Below are positions 30,840-40,053 of a stretch of DNA of 64,000 nucleotides, piece by piece. The position numbers were made by a program, and so were the translations under genes. How positions within the stretch are numbered: position 1 is the first letter of the stretch; every line of letters begins with the position of its first letter. This DNA is from UBA4923 sp964606165 (GTDB lineage Bacteria; Bacillota; Clostridia; Saccharofermentanales; DTU023). The notes beneath the pieces were generated by a model, which saw nothing but the letters and a program-made list of their open reading frames with translations, ran no database searches and had not been told where the DNA came from. The stretch covers positions 10,804 through 74,803 of the forward strand of contig CAZSFQ010000008.1 in assembly GCA_964606165.1 (NCBI GenBank), written 5' to 3'.

Positions 30840-33137
30840 TCAGCCTGGATAGTACAGGTTCATTTCCCTGGCCCGGGCGATCGCGATCAAATGCTGGTTA
30901 TTGGTTAAATAGACAATCTGCTGTCCCGTCTCCATGGACCACTCTTCCAGTGCGCTGAGGATGTTCTCAGCTTGTGAATAGCCGGAAGGAATGGCGGGTT
31001 CAAGGAAAAACAGGGGTGTCCCCCTCAAGCCGCTCTTTTGTTGAGCTGCGGCCAGGCCCATTCTGACCGCAAGGTAACGGGTGGACTGGGGGGCGGTTGA
31101 AAAGGCAGAAAGGTCGGTAAATTCAGCCTGCCGGCCCCTTGGAAAGCCGGCTGAAAACTTGGGCACGCGCAATTTTTCACGTGGGGTCACGCCCGGCAGG
31201 GACTCGGGCTGCCCTCCCGGGCGCCGCCCGGTCAAGCGGTTGATGTAGCTTGACGACAGGGCCATCCAGGAGGCGACATCGATGTCTTTCCACTGATTGA
31301 GCAACTCTCTCAGCCAGGCGACTGCCCCGTTGGAGCAGAGGTAATCATGGACAGCTGAACGGTAGGATTCCGATAAGGCCTCATACTTGCGTTCAAGCCC
31401 TCCCAGAGTAACAGTTGATTCTCTCGAGGCACTCAGATCCTTTACATTCCCGCGCAAGCTCTCTTCCGCCTCATCGATCGCCGCCGCAAGAGCAATCCGC
31501 TCTCTGGAAATCTCCAGGGCCCGCTCTTGAAGCCTTGCTGTTTCATCCGTTGCTTTTCCGTCTCCCAATTCCCTGCAGGCATGGCGGTATTCACGAAGCA
31601 TCTCCTCTTCGGAGCGGCCATGCTTGAGCTCAGCTATGCGGCGCGTCAAGTCGGCAACCATCTCATTGTAATGAGCGCTTGATTCACGCTGCCGGGAAAG
31701 GGTCGTAATAATGTCATCTGCATCCGCGCTCTCGCTTGGCCCTGCATATTGCCTGATCAGGCGCATCAACTCATTTTCCAGCCGCCTGTATTTCCTCCCG
31801 ATGGTGCCGGCCTCTGACAGGAGCCTGGCTTCCCTGCCGTCCAGTTCACTGATATAGTTCTCCATACGGTCCAGATTGATGGAGCTTGTCGCTATCTGCG
31901 CGGACAACCGTTGGACATCACTTCGCAGCAGGCTCAGCTGTTCCTGGCCGCTGCCTGTCCCCAATGACCGGATCCTGCTCAAAGGTCCAAGCCAGATAAG
32001 CCGCAAGCCAAGCGCAAGGAGCAACAAGGCACCCAGACCGGCCAGGATGGCACCCGCAGTCCGGTTGAAGAGCAACAACAAGAGGCCGGCTGTGAACAGG
32101 AGCAAGGCGGCCAGCAACCGAAGCTGCCCCCTTGTCGGGAAGACCCTTCTTTCTTGCGGCCGGCTTGCATTTTTTTGACCCATGCCTTCCGCCTGCCTGA
32201 TTTGTTCAGCCAGCCTGTCCTTTTCCTGATCAAGATCCTGGAGCCGGCGCGCCGTCATGACCCTCTCCTGCTCCGCCCTGATTCTCTCTCCCTTTGTGGT
32301 CTCGAGCCCCTGCTCGACAGATCTGGCCTCCTGCTCAAGGTCGGCCACCTCTTTTCGCAGCCCGGTCAGGCGGGTCATTTCGTGAACCGTAATATTGTGA
32401 CCTTTTTCGGTAATACGCGAACCAAAGATACCTTCCCGTTCCACGGTTTCGTCCAGCTCACGCTGGAGTTCAGCCATGGTTTCATATTCCGCCTTGGTCA
32501 GCAGCTGCTTGATCCGCCGCTGTTCGCCCGCCAGATTCTGATCTTCCGCTTTCAGGCCGGCGAGATGCTTTTGCGCTTTCTCAATGACTTGCTGAAACCC
32601 TGGCCATGTCGCCGCCTCTTCCTTGAGCTCTTCAATTTCGCGGCCGCACTGACGGATCTCTGCTTGCAGGTCGGGTATTTTTCCATGGCCCGCGGACCGG
32701 TCGTGGAGATAGCGTCTCGATTCGTCCAGTCTCGAAAGCAAGAGTTCCAGCTGATCCTTTTTTGCGTCAGCTGAATCCTCCTGGCCTGACAAAGCGGCAA
32801 AATTGATCCGGCTGCCAAGCACCCCGCCCTCGCAGCCTACAATGGTCCGTCTGAAAAACTGATCGCGTTCCTGGCTGGCCTGGTCGGTGGAATACGAGTA
32901 GAATCGATCCTTCTCCTGGAAAATGAACTGCCAAAAAGGGAGGGAGGAACCACCATCCCTGTCAAAAGACTCGTCTGGAGGATAGATAAGTTCCGTCTGA
33001 AGCCTGGGAAAAAAGGAATCGGCTTCCGCAGTTGGCCTGCAGCGGATAAAAGTGATTCCACGCCGGAGCGGCATACGATATCGTTGCGCGCCTTCGCCGG
33101 GGTGCCCGGTAGCCCATCGGATTTCCGTAATCTGCAT
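30840..33137 (-). CDS. Membrane-anchored coiled-coil protein, YhaN/SMC-like but without Walker motifs
   Basis: I do not recognise a named gene. The 765-residue layout resembles YhaN-type ATPases: a short N-terminal lobe, long heptad-rich coiled coils, a central hydrophobic hairpin at about residues 335-380, more coiled coil and a C-terminal lobe. Where YhaN proteins have GPNEAGKST, this one has RCRPTAEADS (residues 32-41). Where they have a Walker B LILDDP, it has LFFLEPAIPSG near residue 710. The preceding STRYLAVRMGLAAAQQKSG and following QQIVYLTNNQH still resemble the family. The usual nuclease partner is absent; kbl follows 35 bases downstream. It is likely a pseudo-ATPase with a structural role (inference). 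Confidence 0.72.
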   Translation of the reverse strand: MQITEIRWATGHPGEGAQRYRMPLRRGITFIRCRPTAEADSFFPRLQTELIYPPDESFDRDGGSSLPFWQFIFQEKDRFYSYSTDQASQERDQFFRRTIVGCEGGVLGSRINFAALSGQEDSADAKKDQLELLLSRLDESRRYLHDRSAGHGKIPDLQAEIRQCGREIEELKEEAATWPGFQQVIEKAQKHLAGLKAEDQNLAGEQRRIKQLLTKAEYETMAELQRELDETVEREGIFGSRITEKGHNITVHEMTRLTGLRKEVADLEQEARSVEQGLETTKGERIRAEQERVMTARRLQDLDQEKDRLAEQIRQAEGMGQKNASRPQERRVFPTRGQLRLLAALLLFTAGLLLLLFNRTAGAILAGLGALLLLALGLRLIWLGPLSRIRSLGTGSGQEQLSLLRSDVQRLSAQIATSSINLDRMENYISELDGREARLLSEAGTIGRKYRRLENELMRLIRQYAGPSESADADDIITTLSRQRESSAHYNEMVADLTRRIAELKHGRSEEEMLREYRHACRELGDGKATDETARLQERALEISRERIALAAAIDEAEESLRGNVKDLSASRESTVTLGGLERKYEALSESYRSAVHDYLCSNGAVAWLRELLNQWKDIDVASWMALSSSYINRLTGRRPGGQPESLPGVTPREKLRVPKFSAGFPRGRQAEFTDLSAFSTAPQSTRYLAVRMGLAAAQQKSGLRGTPLFFLEPAIPSGYSQAENILSALEEWSMETGQQIVYLTNNQHLIAIARAREMNLYYPG

Positions 33138-33381
33138 GGTCGCCCCGCCTGCCTGTCCCACCGTCCTTTTTCCCTGCCACATTACTTTACCATGAAAAAG
33201 GGAGAGCCGCTCATTCTGTCAGTCCCCAAAAAGGCCTGAACACCGTGGGTCTCAGTAACACGCGAAACAATATGCTTTGTCCGGAAGACTATAATGGGAC
33301 GCGTAGCAGTCAAGTCAACTTTTGATGGCTGATGAAAGATCAAGCCACCCTGATTACCGTCTGAAAGTGAGATTTACGGCG
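33138..33381. other. Divergent intergenic region before ferritin (244 bases)
   Basis: The gap separates the coiled-coil gene (minus) from ferritin (plus). It holds a TATAAT at 33290-33295 on the plus strand without a convincing -35 box. No obvious Fur or PerR box could be identified by eye. Confidence 0.4.
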
Positions 33382-33906
33382 ATGAAGATGACAAAAAGAT
33401 TAAGAAAACTATTTAATGAACAGATCAACAAGGAATATTATTCAGCCTACCTTTACCTGGCCTTGAGCGACTGGCTGAACCAGAACGATTTGCCGGGAGC
33501 GGCTAATTGGATGTATGTCCAGTACCGGGAAGAGATTGTCCACGCTGAGGGTTTTATACGCTACCTGATGATGCGCGGCGAGCCGGTTGAGCTCCTGGCC
33601 ATTGACGCGCCAGAAGGTGACTGGGCGAACCCGCTTGAGGTGTTCCAGGCAGCCTTATCGCATGAGGAATACGTTACGGACTCCATCGATAAAATGGCGG
33701 TCGCGGCGGAAGAAGACGGTGATCGCGCCGCCAGGCTCTTCCTCGACTGGTACATCCTTGAGCAGATTGAAGAAGAGGTCAACGGCAACGACAACGTCAT
33801 GTTCTGGAAGAGGGCCGGCGACCATCCGGGTGCTGTCCTTTCCCTTGACAGGCAGTATGCCGCGCGCGAGTTTGTTCCTGATGAGATCCCCTACCTGGAG
33901 GACTAG
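33382..33906 (+). CDS. Ferritin
   Basis: Non-heme ferritin subunit of 174 residues for iron storage. Ferroxidase ligands are in place: Glu in QINKEYYSAYLYLALSDW, the E-x2-H pair in REEIVHAEGF, Glu in SHEEYVTDSI, and WYILEQIEEEVN. The start MKMTKRLRKLF at 33382 fits the family N-terminus; the ribosome-binding site is weak (GTGAGAT). A second ATG lies two codons later. It is monocistronic, flanked by a terminator and by the divergent coiled-coil gene. Confidence 0.93.
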   Translation: MKMTKRLRKLFNEQINKEYYSAYLYLALSDWLNQNDLPGAANWMYVQYREEIVHAEGFIRYLMMRGEPVELLAIDAPEGDWANPLEVFQAALSHEEYVTDSIDKMAVAAEEDGDRAARLFLDWYILEQIEEEVNGNDNVMFWKRAGDHPGAVLSLDRQYAAREFVPDEIPYLED

Positions 33907-33930
33907 GCAAGGGAGATAAGAAGGCGATTG

Positions 33931-33960
33931 GGCGGCTCCTCACAAGGGGGCCGCCTTTGC
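33931..33960 (+). terminator. Terminator after ferritin
   Basis: GGCGGC (33931-33936) pairs with GCCGCC (33950-33955), with CC/GG pairs inside, followed by TTTGCTTT. Confidence 0.8.
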
Positions 33961-33983
33961 TTTCTCCCCGCCGCTTCGCAAGC

Positions 33984-34012
33984 TTGACATGCTTTTTGTT
34001 GCCTTGTAAGAT
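33984..34012 (+). promoter_or_regulatory. Promoter of tRNA-Thr
   Basis: TTGACA (33984-33989), 17 bases and TAAGAT (34007-34012) give a start about five bases before tRNA-Thr. Confidence 0.88.
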
Positions 34013-34023
34013 AGGTATCGTCC

Positions 34024-34098
34024 GCCGAAGTGGCTCAGCGGTAGAGCAATTCACTCGTAATGAATAGGTCGTGAGTTCGATTCTCACCTTCGGCTCCA
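34024..34098 (+). tRNA. tRNA-Thr(CGT)
   Basis: A 75-base cloverleaf with encoded CCA. Acceptor GCCGAAG pairs fully with CTTCGGC. The anticodon stem ATTCA/TGAAT encloses CTCGTAA, giving CGT, which reads ACG. Confidence 0.96.
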
Positions 34099-34103
34099 AC
34101 GGG

Positions 34104-34135
34104 GAGGGTCGCCCAAAAGGCGGCCCTCTTTAATT
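34104..34135 (+). terminator. Terminator after tRNA-Thr
   Basis: GAGGGTCGCC pairs with GGCGGCCCTC (one G-T) around CAAAA, followed by TTTAATT. It also faces the end of tkt and may serve both strands. Confidence 0.82.
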
Positions 34136-34163
34136 GCAGTACCCCGATGGGAACCGGATTCCC

Positions 34164-36149
34164 TCAGCCTCCAACAAGCCGCCGTGCTGTCTCCGCGACC
34201 GATTCGGGGGTAAAGCCATACTCTTCCATCATCCTGGCTCCCGGCGCTGAAGCGCCAAAACGATCAATTCCCATGACGGCGCCGTCCAGCCCTGTATACC
34301 GGTACCAGGGAATCGAAGAGGCCGCCTCCACCGCCAGGCGCTTGCGCAGCCCGGGCGGCAAAATCTTTTCACGGTAATCCGGATCCTGCTTCTCGAATAC
34401 TTCCATTGATACCATGGACACCAGACGCGCGCTTATTCCCTCCCCTTCGAGCAGGTCAACTGCCTCCAGGGCGACTGGCAGCTCGGAACCCGAGGCCATG
34501 ATCAGGATATCCGGGTCTTCGCTGTCGCGGACCAGATAAGCGCCTCTTTCGACACCCAGTGCGTCTGTTCCCTCCGCTTTGATGGTCTGGCGCGACAGGG
34601 CCAGCACAGACGGTCCTTCATTCTGAATAGCCCAGTACCAGGCAGCAGCCGTCTCATAGCGGCCTGCCGGCCGATAGACCGTCAGGCCCGGAATGGAGCG
34701 AAGCATGTTCAGATGTTCTACCGGCTGATGGGTTGGCCCGTCTTCACCGATAGCAATACTGTCATGTGTAAGGATGTAGATGACCGGAAGATCCATCAGG
34801 GCCGAAAGCCGGACCGATCCCTTCATATAATCGGCAAAGACCAGGAAGGTCGCGGCGTAGGGTCGCAAGCCGCCATAAAGCGCGATCCCGTTGGCCATGG
34901 CAGCCATGGCCGACTCACGGACGCCAAAGTGGATGGTCGCGCCTTCCGGATGGGCATGGGAAAAAGAGATGCCTCCTTCGATTCTGGTTTTGTTTGACGG
35001 CGCAAGGTCCGCGCTTCCGCCGAAAAGATAGGAGCTTTTTGTTGAAAGATGGTTCAAAACGCGTCCTGAGGTTACCCGCGTTGCCTCATCTTTCTGAGCC
35101 AGACCGACAAGCTCCGTCAGCGTGAGGTCGCGAAGATCCCTTCTTTCCAGGGCAGCCTGAAAGGAAGAGGCCAGTGCGGGATTTGCGCTTGCCCAGGCAC
35201 GGTAAATCTGCTGCCAGTCGTCCTCGGCCTTGCTGTGATCTTGAGCGAGCGCCCTGCAATAATCGAGAATTTCCTCCGGGACCGCGAAGGCCGCAAGGTC
35301 CTCCGGCCAGCCAAGTTTGCGCTTGGTGAGCTCCACATTTTCAGATCCCAGCGGCGCGCCGTGTGAATCTTCCGATCCCTCCAGGGGGGACCCGTAACCG
35401 ATCCTGGTCTTGATCCGGATCAGAGACGGGCGGTCATCCCGCGACCTGGCCTCGTCGAGCGCCCGCGATACAGCGTCGCGGTCGTTACCATCCGGTACTT
35501 CCAGCACATGCCAGCCGTAGGACTCAAAACGCAGGCTGACATTTTCAGTAAAGGCCAGTTCCGTCGACCCTTCAATGCTGATGTCATTGTCATCGTAGAG
35601 GACGATTAATTTTCCCAGCTTGAGCGAACCGGCCAGCGAAGCCGCTTCACTCGATATGCCTTCCATCAAATCACCGTCGCTGCACAGGACATAGGTCCGG
35701 TGATCAATGACACGGTGTTCCGGGGTATTGAGCATGGCGGCCAGGTGCGCTTCTGCCATGGCCATGCCGCAGGCGGTGGCAAAGCCCTGTCCAAGGGGGC
35801 CGGTTGATGTCTCCACCCCCCCCGTGATACCGTGCTCGGGGTGGCCGGGCGTCAGGCTGTCCCATTGCCGGAAAGAGGCCAGCTCCTCTTTTTCCAGGCC
35901 GTAGCCGAACAGATATAAAAGTGAGTACAGAAGCATGGAGCCATGCCCTGCCGACAGAACAAAGCGGTCACGATTTAACCATTTTGGATTCATCGGGTTG
36001 TGCTTCATGTGGTGGGCCCAAAGCTCAAAGGCCATGGGCGCGGCTCCCAGGGGAAGCCCCGGGTGGCCTGAAGCCGCCTTTTCCACTCCCTCGATCGAGA
36101 GAACCCGAACTGCCGTGACGGCCCGGTCATCCATCCATCTGTTTTTCAT
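34164..36149 (-). CDS. tkt: Transketolase
   Basis: Thiamine diphosphate enzyme of the pentose phosphate pathway, transferring two-carbon units between sugar phosphates. The 661-residue protein has the N-terminal SGHPGLPLGAAPMAFELW, the ThDP/metal motif SDGDLMEGISSEAASLAG with YDDNDISIEG, and the central EDGPTHQPVEHL pyrimidine domain signature. A C-terminal domain follows. The start has GAGGTGGAT. It lies 12 bases after secA and may be co-transcribed with it. Confidence 0.97.
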   Translation of the reverse strand: MKNRWMDDRAVTAVRVLSIEGVEKAASGHPGLPLGAAPMAFELWAHHMKHNPMNPKWLNRDRFVLSAGHGSMLLYSLLYLFGYGLEKEELASFRQWDSLTPGHPEHGITGGVETSTGPLGQGFATACGMAMAEAHLAAMLNTPEHRVIDHRTYVLCSDGDLMEGISSEAASLAGSLKLGKLIVLYDDNDISIEGSTELAFTENVSLRFESYGWHVLEVPDGNDRDAVSRALDEARSRDDRPSLIRIKTRIGYGSPLEGSEDSHGAPLGSENVELTKRKLGWPEDLAAFAVPEEILDYCRALAQDHSKAEDDWQQIYRAWASANPALASSFQAALERRDLRDLTLTELVGLAQKDEATRVTSGRVLNHLSTKSSYLFGGSADLAPSNKTRIEGGISFSHAHPEGATIHFGVRESAMAAMANGIALYGGLRPYAATFLVFADYMKGSVRLSALMDLPVIYILTHDSIAIGEDGPTHQPVEHLNMLRSIPGLTVYRPAGRYETAAAWYWAIQNEGPSVLALSRQTIKAEGTDALGVERGAYLVRDSEDPDILIMASGSELPVALEAVDLLEGEGISARLVSMVSMEVFEKQDPDYREKILPPGLRKRLAVEAASSIPWYRYTGLDGAVMGIDRFGASAPGARMMEEYGFTPESVAETARRLVGG

Positions 36150-36161
36150 CTGACATCCACC

Positions 36162-39011
36162 TCAATTCATTTCTGCCTCATCCTGGGCCAGATGGCAGTT
36201 TTTATACTTTTTCCCGCTTCCGCACCAGCAGGGATCATTGCGCCCCGGACGCTGCCTGACACGCACGGGATCCGGTCTTTCTGCCGTGTGATCCCCGGCT
36301 TGCATGGCCTGGCTCTCTCCGGTGAGCTGCCGGGCAGCGCTCATGGCAGCTTCCCGTGACCAGCCGCTGGATCCGCGACCCTCCTGCAAGCGTTTGGGCA
36401 CACGCCGTTTTGCCGGTCTTTCTTCACGGGTCAGCCGGGCACGCATGATCATCCGGACCGCGTCGGCCTGGATGGCGTCATTCATGGCCTCGAACATCTC
36501 AAAACCTTCGCGTTTATACTCAACGACCGGGTCATGCTGGGCATAGCCCCGCATCCCGATGCTGTCGCGCAGGTCATCCATGAGATCAATATGGTCCATC
36601 CAGTGACTGTCGACGGCCTGGAGCAGGATGACGCGTTCCGCAACCTCCAGCAGTTCCTGGGACCCGAGTTCCCCGGCGCGGGCATCCAGCCGGGTGAGCG
36701 CGTCCCCCTCAAGCTGCTGCATGAGTTCGTGGCCGTTAACCGGTTCCTTTGTCCGAAGGAAGCGCTCAAGTGAAGGAAGCGGTCCGAACAGATCAAGCAC
36801 CCGGGTTGAAAGCGCTTCCAAATCCCAAAGACTTGTATCCTCAGAATCCGCGATAAAGTCCACCAGTGTTTTTTCCATAATGGCCGGGATGATCCGCTGG
36901 TAGTAAGGGTGCAGATTCTGGCCTTCCAAAACTTCACGGCGCTGGCGGTAGATCAGATTGCGCTGGATGTTCATGACATCATCGTATTCAAGAACATTTT
37001 TGCGAATGGCGAAGTTCATCCCTTCCACCCGCTTCTGGGCAGCCTCAATACTCCGTGACAGCAGGGGGTGGGCGATCTCCATCTCGTCATCGACGCCGAG
37101 TGTGGAAAATATCCGGTCCATCCGCTCGCCCCCGAACAGTCTCATCAGGTCGTCCTCAAGCGAAAGAAAGAACTTCGAAAATCCCGGGTCTCCCTGGCGG
37201 CCGGCCCGGCCCCGCAGCTGGTTGTCGATCCGGCGGGATTCATGGCGCTCCGTTCCGACAATACACAGGCCCCCCGCCTCAATCACCCGCTTTTTCTCCG
37301 CCGCGATCTCCCCGGCATACTTGCCTTGCAGGGAAGCAAAGAGCTGCCGCCCCTTGATGATTTCATCATCATCCGTGGCATTGTGAGCTGTCGACTGTTC
37401 AATGAGCTCATCTTCATAGCCTTGCCGGCGCATTTCCTGTCTTGCCAGGAATTCAGGATTGCCTCCCAGCAGGATATCCGTACCGCGGCCAGCCATGTTT
37501 GTGGCAATGGTCACGGCCCCGAACCGGCCGGCCTGAGCAACGATTTCAGCTTCGCGCTCATGGTGGCGTGCATTCAAAACATTGTGCCGGATCCCTTCGC
37601 GCACGAAGAGGCGTGACAGCAATTCAGACTTCTCGACGGAAACAGTGCCGACCAGGATCGGCTGCCCCGTCTGGTGGATTTCCCTTACCTGTTCCAGCAG
37701 CGCCTGGTATTTGCCCTGCTCTGTCCGATAGACAGCGTCGGGGGCGTCAAAGCGGATCATGGGCATATTGGTGGGAATGCAGACTACGTCCAGGTTATAG
37801 ATCTGGCGGAACTCATTTTCTTCCGTCAAGGCTGTCCCCGTCATTCCCGACAACTTTTTATACATGCGAAAGTAATTCTGGAAAGTAATGGTCGCAAGCG
37901 TCTTGTTCTCGTCCTGGATCTCGACGCCTTCTTTCGCCTCGATGGCCTGGTGGAGTCCGTTGCTGTATCGCCTGCCGAACATGAGGCGGCCTGTGAAGTC
38001 GTCGACGATGATAACCTCGCCGTCCTTGACGACGTAATCCTTGTCGGCATGCATGGTGCCACGCGCTTTCAGGGCGTTTGTGATGTGGTGGTTGATCTCA
38101 TAGTTTTCCTGGTCGGACAGGTTCTCAAGTCCGAAATAATCTTCTGCCCTCTTGACGCCCTGTTTGGTCAGAACTGAACTCTTTGCCTTTTCATCGACGA
38201 TGAAGTCAGCGCCCGACTCCACCTCTTCCAGCTCCTCTGCCGTGCGCATGGCCTCTTTTTGGATGACATACTTGGGCTTCAGCTTGCGCACAAACTGTTC
38301 GGCGCGAAGGTAGAGCTCAGATGAATCGGTTCCCGCGCCGGAGATAATCAGGGGCGTGCGCGCCTCATCGACCAGGATGCTGTCAACCTCGTCGACAATG
38401 GCGAAGTTCAGGGGACGCTGGACACAATCCTCAATGGACATGACCATGTTGTCACGCAAATAGTCGAAACCGAATTCATTGTTGGTTCCGTAGGTCACGT
38501 CAGCGGCGTAGGAGCGCCTGCGCTCTTCCCTGTCCAGACCGTGGACAATCAGGCCGACCTCCAGGCCCAGGTAGCGGTAGATCTTTCCCATCCATTCGCT
38601 GTCACGCCTTGCCAGGTAATCGTTGACCGTTATGATATGTACACCCTGTCCTGTCAGGGCATTGAGATAGGCCGGCAGGGTAGCGACCAGGGTCTTGCCC
38701 TCCCCGGTTCTCATCTCCGCGATACGCCCCTGGTGCAAAACGATACCGCCTTGTATCTGAACTGGGAAGTGTGTCATGCCCAGGACCCGCGTGCTGGCTT
38801 CCCGGACGGCCGCAAATGCCTCCGGAAGCAAGTCGTCCAGGGTCTCGCCCTGCTTCAGCCGCTGCCTGAACCGATCCGTCGAACCGCGCAGTTCCTCTTC
38901 GGCCATCTTGCGGAAACGATCTTCCAGCGCAATGACAGCGGCCGTCGGGGGACGGATTTTCTTCAGTTCACGATCTGAATACGTTCCGATAATGCTTTCG
39001 ATCAAACCCAT
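36162..39011 (-). CDS. secA: Preprotein translocase ATPase SecA
   Basis: Motor of the Sec export pathway. Walker A is MRTGEGKTLVATL, followed by ITVNDYLARRDSEWMG, the DEAD-like VDEVDSILVDEARTPLIIS, NMAGRGTDILLGGNPEF and RGRAGRQGDPGFSKFFLS. The C-terminal zinc finger DPCWCGSGKKYKNCH, which binds SecB or lipid, is intact. The 949-residue length is somewhat long for Gram-positives. The start MGLIESIIG has AGGA nine bases upstream. It lies 52 bases after the TadE-like gene, with a possible TAAGAT -10 box but no matching -35. Confidence 0.97.
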   Translation of the reverse strand: MGLIESIIGTYSDRELKKIRPPTAAVIALEDRFRKMAEEELRGSTDRFRQRLKQGETLDDLLPEAFAAVREASTRVLGMTHFPVQIQGGIVLHQGRIAEMRTGEGKTLVATLPAYLNALTGQGVHIITVNDYLARRDSEWMGKIYRYLGLEVGLIVHGLDREERRRSYAADVTYGTNNEFGFDYLRDNMVMSIEDCVQRPLNFAIVDEVDSILVDEARTPLIISGAGTDSSELYLRAEQFVRKLKPKYVIQKEAMRTAEELEEVESGADFIVDEKAKSSVLTKQGVKRAEDYFGLENLSDQENYEINHHITNALKARGTMHADKDYVVKDGEVIIVDDFTGRLMFGRRYSNGLHQAIEAKEGVEIQDENKTLATITFQNYFRMYKKLSGMTGTALTEENEFRQIYNLDVVCIPTNMPMIRFDAPDAVYRTEQGKYQALLEQVREIHQTGQPILVGTVSVEKSELLSRLFVREGIRHNVLNARHHEREAEIVAQAGRFGAVTIATNMAGRGTDILLGGNPEFLARQEMRRQGYEDELIEQSTAHNATDDDEIIKGRQLFASLQGKYAGEIAAEKKRVIEAGGLCIVGTERHESRRIDNQLRGRAGRQGDPGFSKFFLSLEDDLMRLFGGERMDRIFSTLGVDDEMEIAHPLLSRSIEAAQKRVEGMNFAIRKNVLEYDDVMNIQRNLIYRQRREVLEGQNLHPYYQRIIPAIMEKTLVDFIADSEDTSLWDLEALSTRVLDLFGPLPSLERFLRTKEPVNGHELMQQLEGDALTRLDARAGELGSQELLEVAERVILLQAVDSHWMDHIDLMDDLRDSIGMRGYAQHDPVVEYKREGFEMFEAMNDAIQADAVRMIMRARLTREERPAKRRVPKRLQEGRGSSGWSREAAMSAARQLTGESQAMQAGDHTAERPDPVRVRQRPGRNDPCWCGSGKKYKNCHLAQDEAEMN

Positions 39012-39063
39012 ATCAATTCATCCTGAGCAACTTCATACATAGCTTATCTTACTCTATTTTGGG

Positions 39064-40053
39064 TCAGGGTGCGTCCGCTGGCCAGTCAGGCGGCAGATGG
39101 GCATGGCTGGTACCATATTCCCTGATATCGAGCCTAATGCCCGCCATTTCTGCCTGCTTGGTCCATTGACGCAGAAGCTGAGGAGTCTTCCAGGCGATTT
39201 GATTGACCGGAATGACCAGGATCAATCTTCTTGATATGATCTGCCCGGGTGCGGGACCCTCCCCGCCGATACCTTCGAAAGCGGCCAGACTGTTGACAAG
39301 CTGGTTGACGCGGCTCTCCGCCGCGGCAGCTGACGACCAGCTGGGCGCTGTAAGATCCATGCTTTTGATCGAGACCGCCTCAATCCCGTTCCAGCAGGCG
39401 ATGACCGGATAGAAGAGCGGCAGATGGCCGCCAAAGATCTTTCTGAAGGCCTGTCCCCGTTCGAAATTGCTAAGCTCCCAGATCCCGTCCCTTTCACTGT
39501 CGTCCCTTCCCCCTTCCCGCCGGGACTGAAAAGCATTCCATACAGGAACCCGCGACTTGATCTCAGTCCATTCCCTGCTTAGAAGTGTCGTCTGTTCAAA
39601 GGAAAGGCAAAGCCAGATGGTTTTACGGTCATTGTCGAAATCGACGGCCAGCCGCCTGGCACCTCCCGGCGGCTTTCTTCCCTGGCTGCGGGCTGTCGCC
39701 TGTGCCCACCGGTCCAATCGCTGGAGAATAAAAGGTGAAGCCAGTGCGGTCGCGGCGACATCGGACAAGCCGTCCAGCGCCAGTCCGGCCAGGTTCTCAT
39801 CCGGGATAATCTCCCTGATCCGGGAGGCAGGATCGGCATGGCTTTCAAGCAGATCCGCCAGAGGCAACAAAAGAGCGATTTCGCGGGATGTCTGATCGAG
39901 GGCATGCGAAAGAATCATGGCATCCTGCACGCCGTGGACAGCCCCTAAAAAAACCATTACCAGTATGAGAAGAAAAGGAAAGACAAGGGCGGCCTCCAGC
40001 GACAGCATGCCGCGCAGGCCTATATCCCCGTTCCTCCCAACCCCTGACTTCAT
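39064..40053 (-). CDS. TadE-like pseudopilin-type membrane protein
   Basis: A 329-residue protein with an N-terminal prepilin-like segment RGMLSLEAALVFPFLLILVM, which matches TadE/TadG proteins (Gly, then a Glu a few residues on, then about 20 hydrophobic residues). The large remainder is probably extracellular and unrecognised; it contains QTTLLSREWTEIKSRVPVWN and a C-terminal RLILVIPVNQIAWKTP stretch. It overlaps the next upstream gene by 4 bases. It is the last of three TadE/G-like genes, with no Tad ATPase or platform protein in the window. Function is unknown. Confidence 0.72.
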   Translation of the reverse strand: MKSGVGRNGDIGLRGMLSLEAALVFPFLLILVMVFLGAVHGVQDAMILSHALDQTSREIALLLPLADLLESHADPASRIREIIPDENLAGLALDGLSDVAATALASPFILQRLDRWAQATARSQGRKPPGGARRLAVDFDNDRKTIWLCLSFEQTTLLSREWTEIKSRVPVWNAFQSRREGGRDDSERDGIWELSNFERGQAFRKIFGGHLPLFYPVIACWNGIEAVSIKSMDLTAPSWSSAAAAESRVNQLVNSLAAFEGIGGEGPAPGQIISRRLILVIPVNQIAWKTPQLLRQWTKQAEMAGIRLDIREYGTSHAHLPPDWPADAP

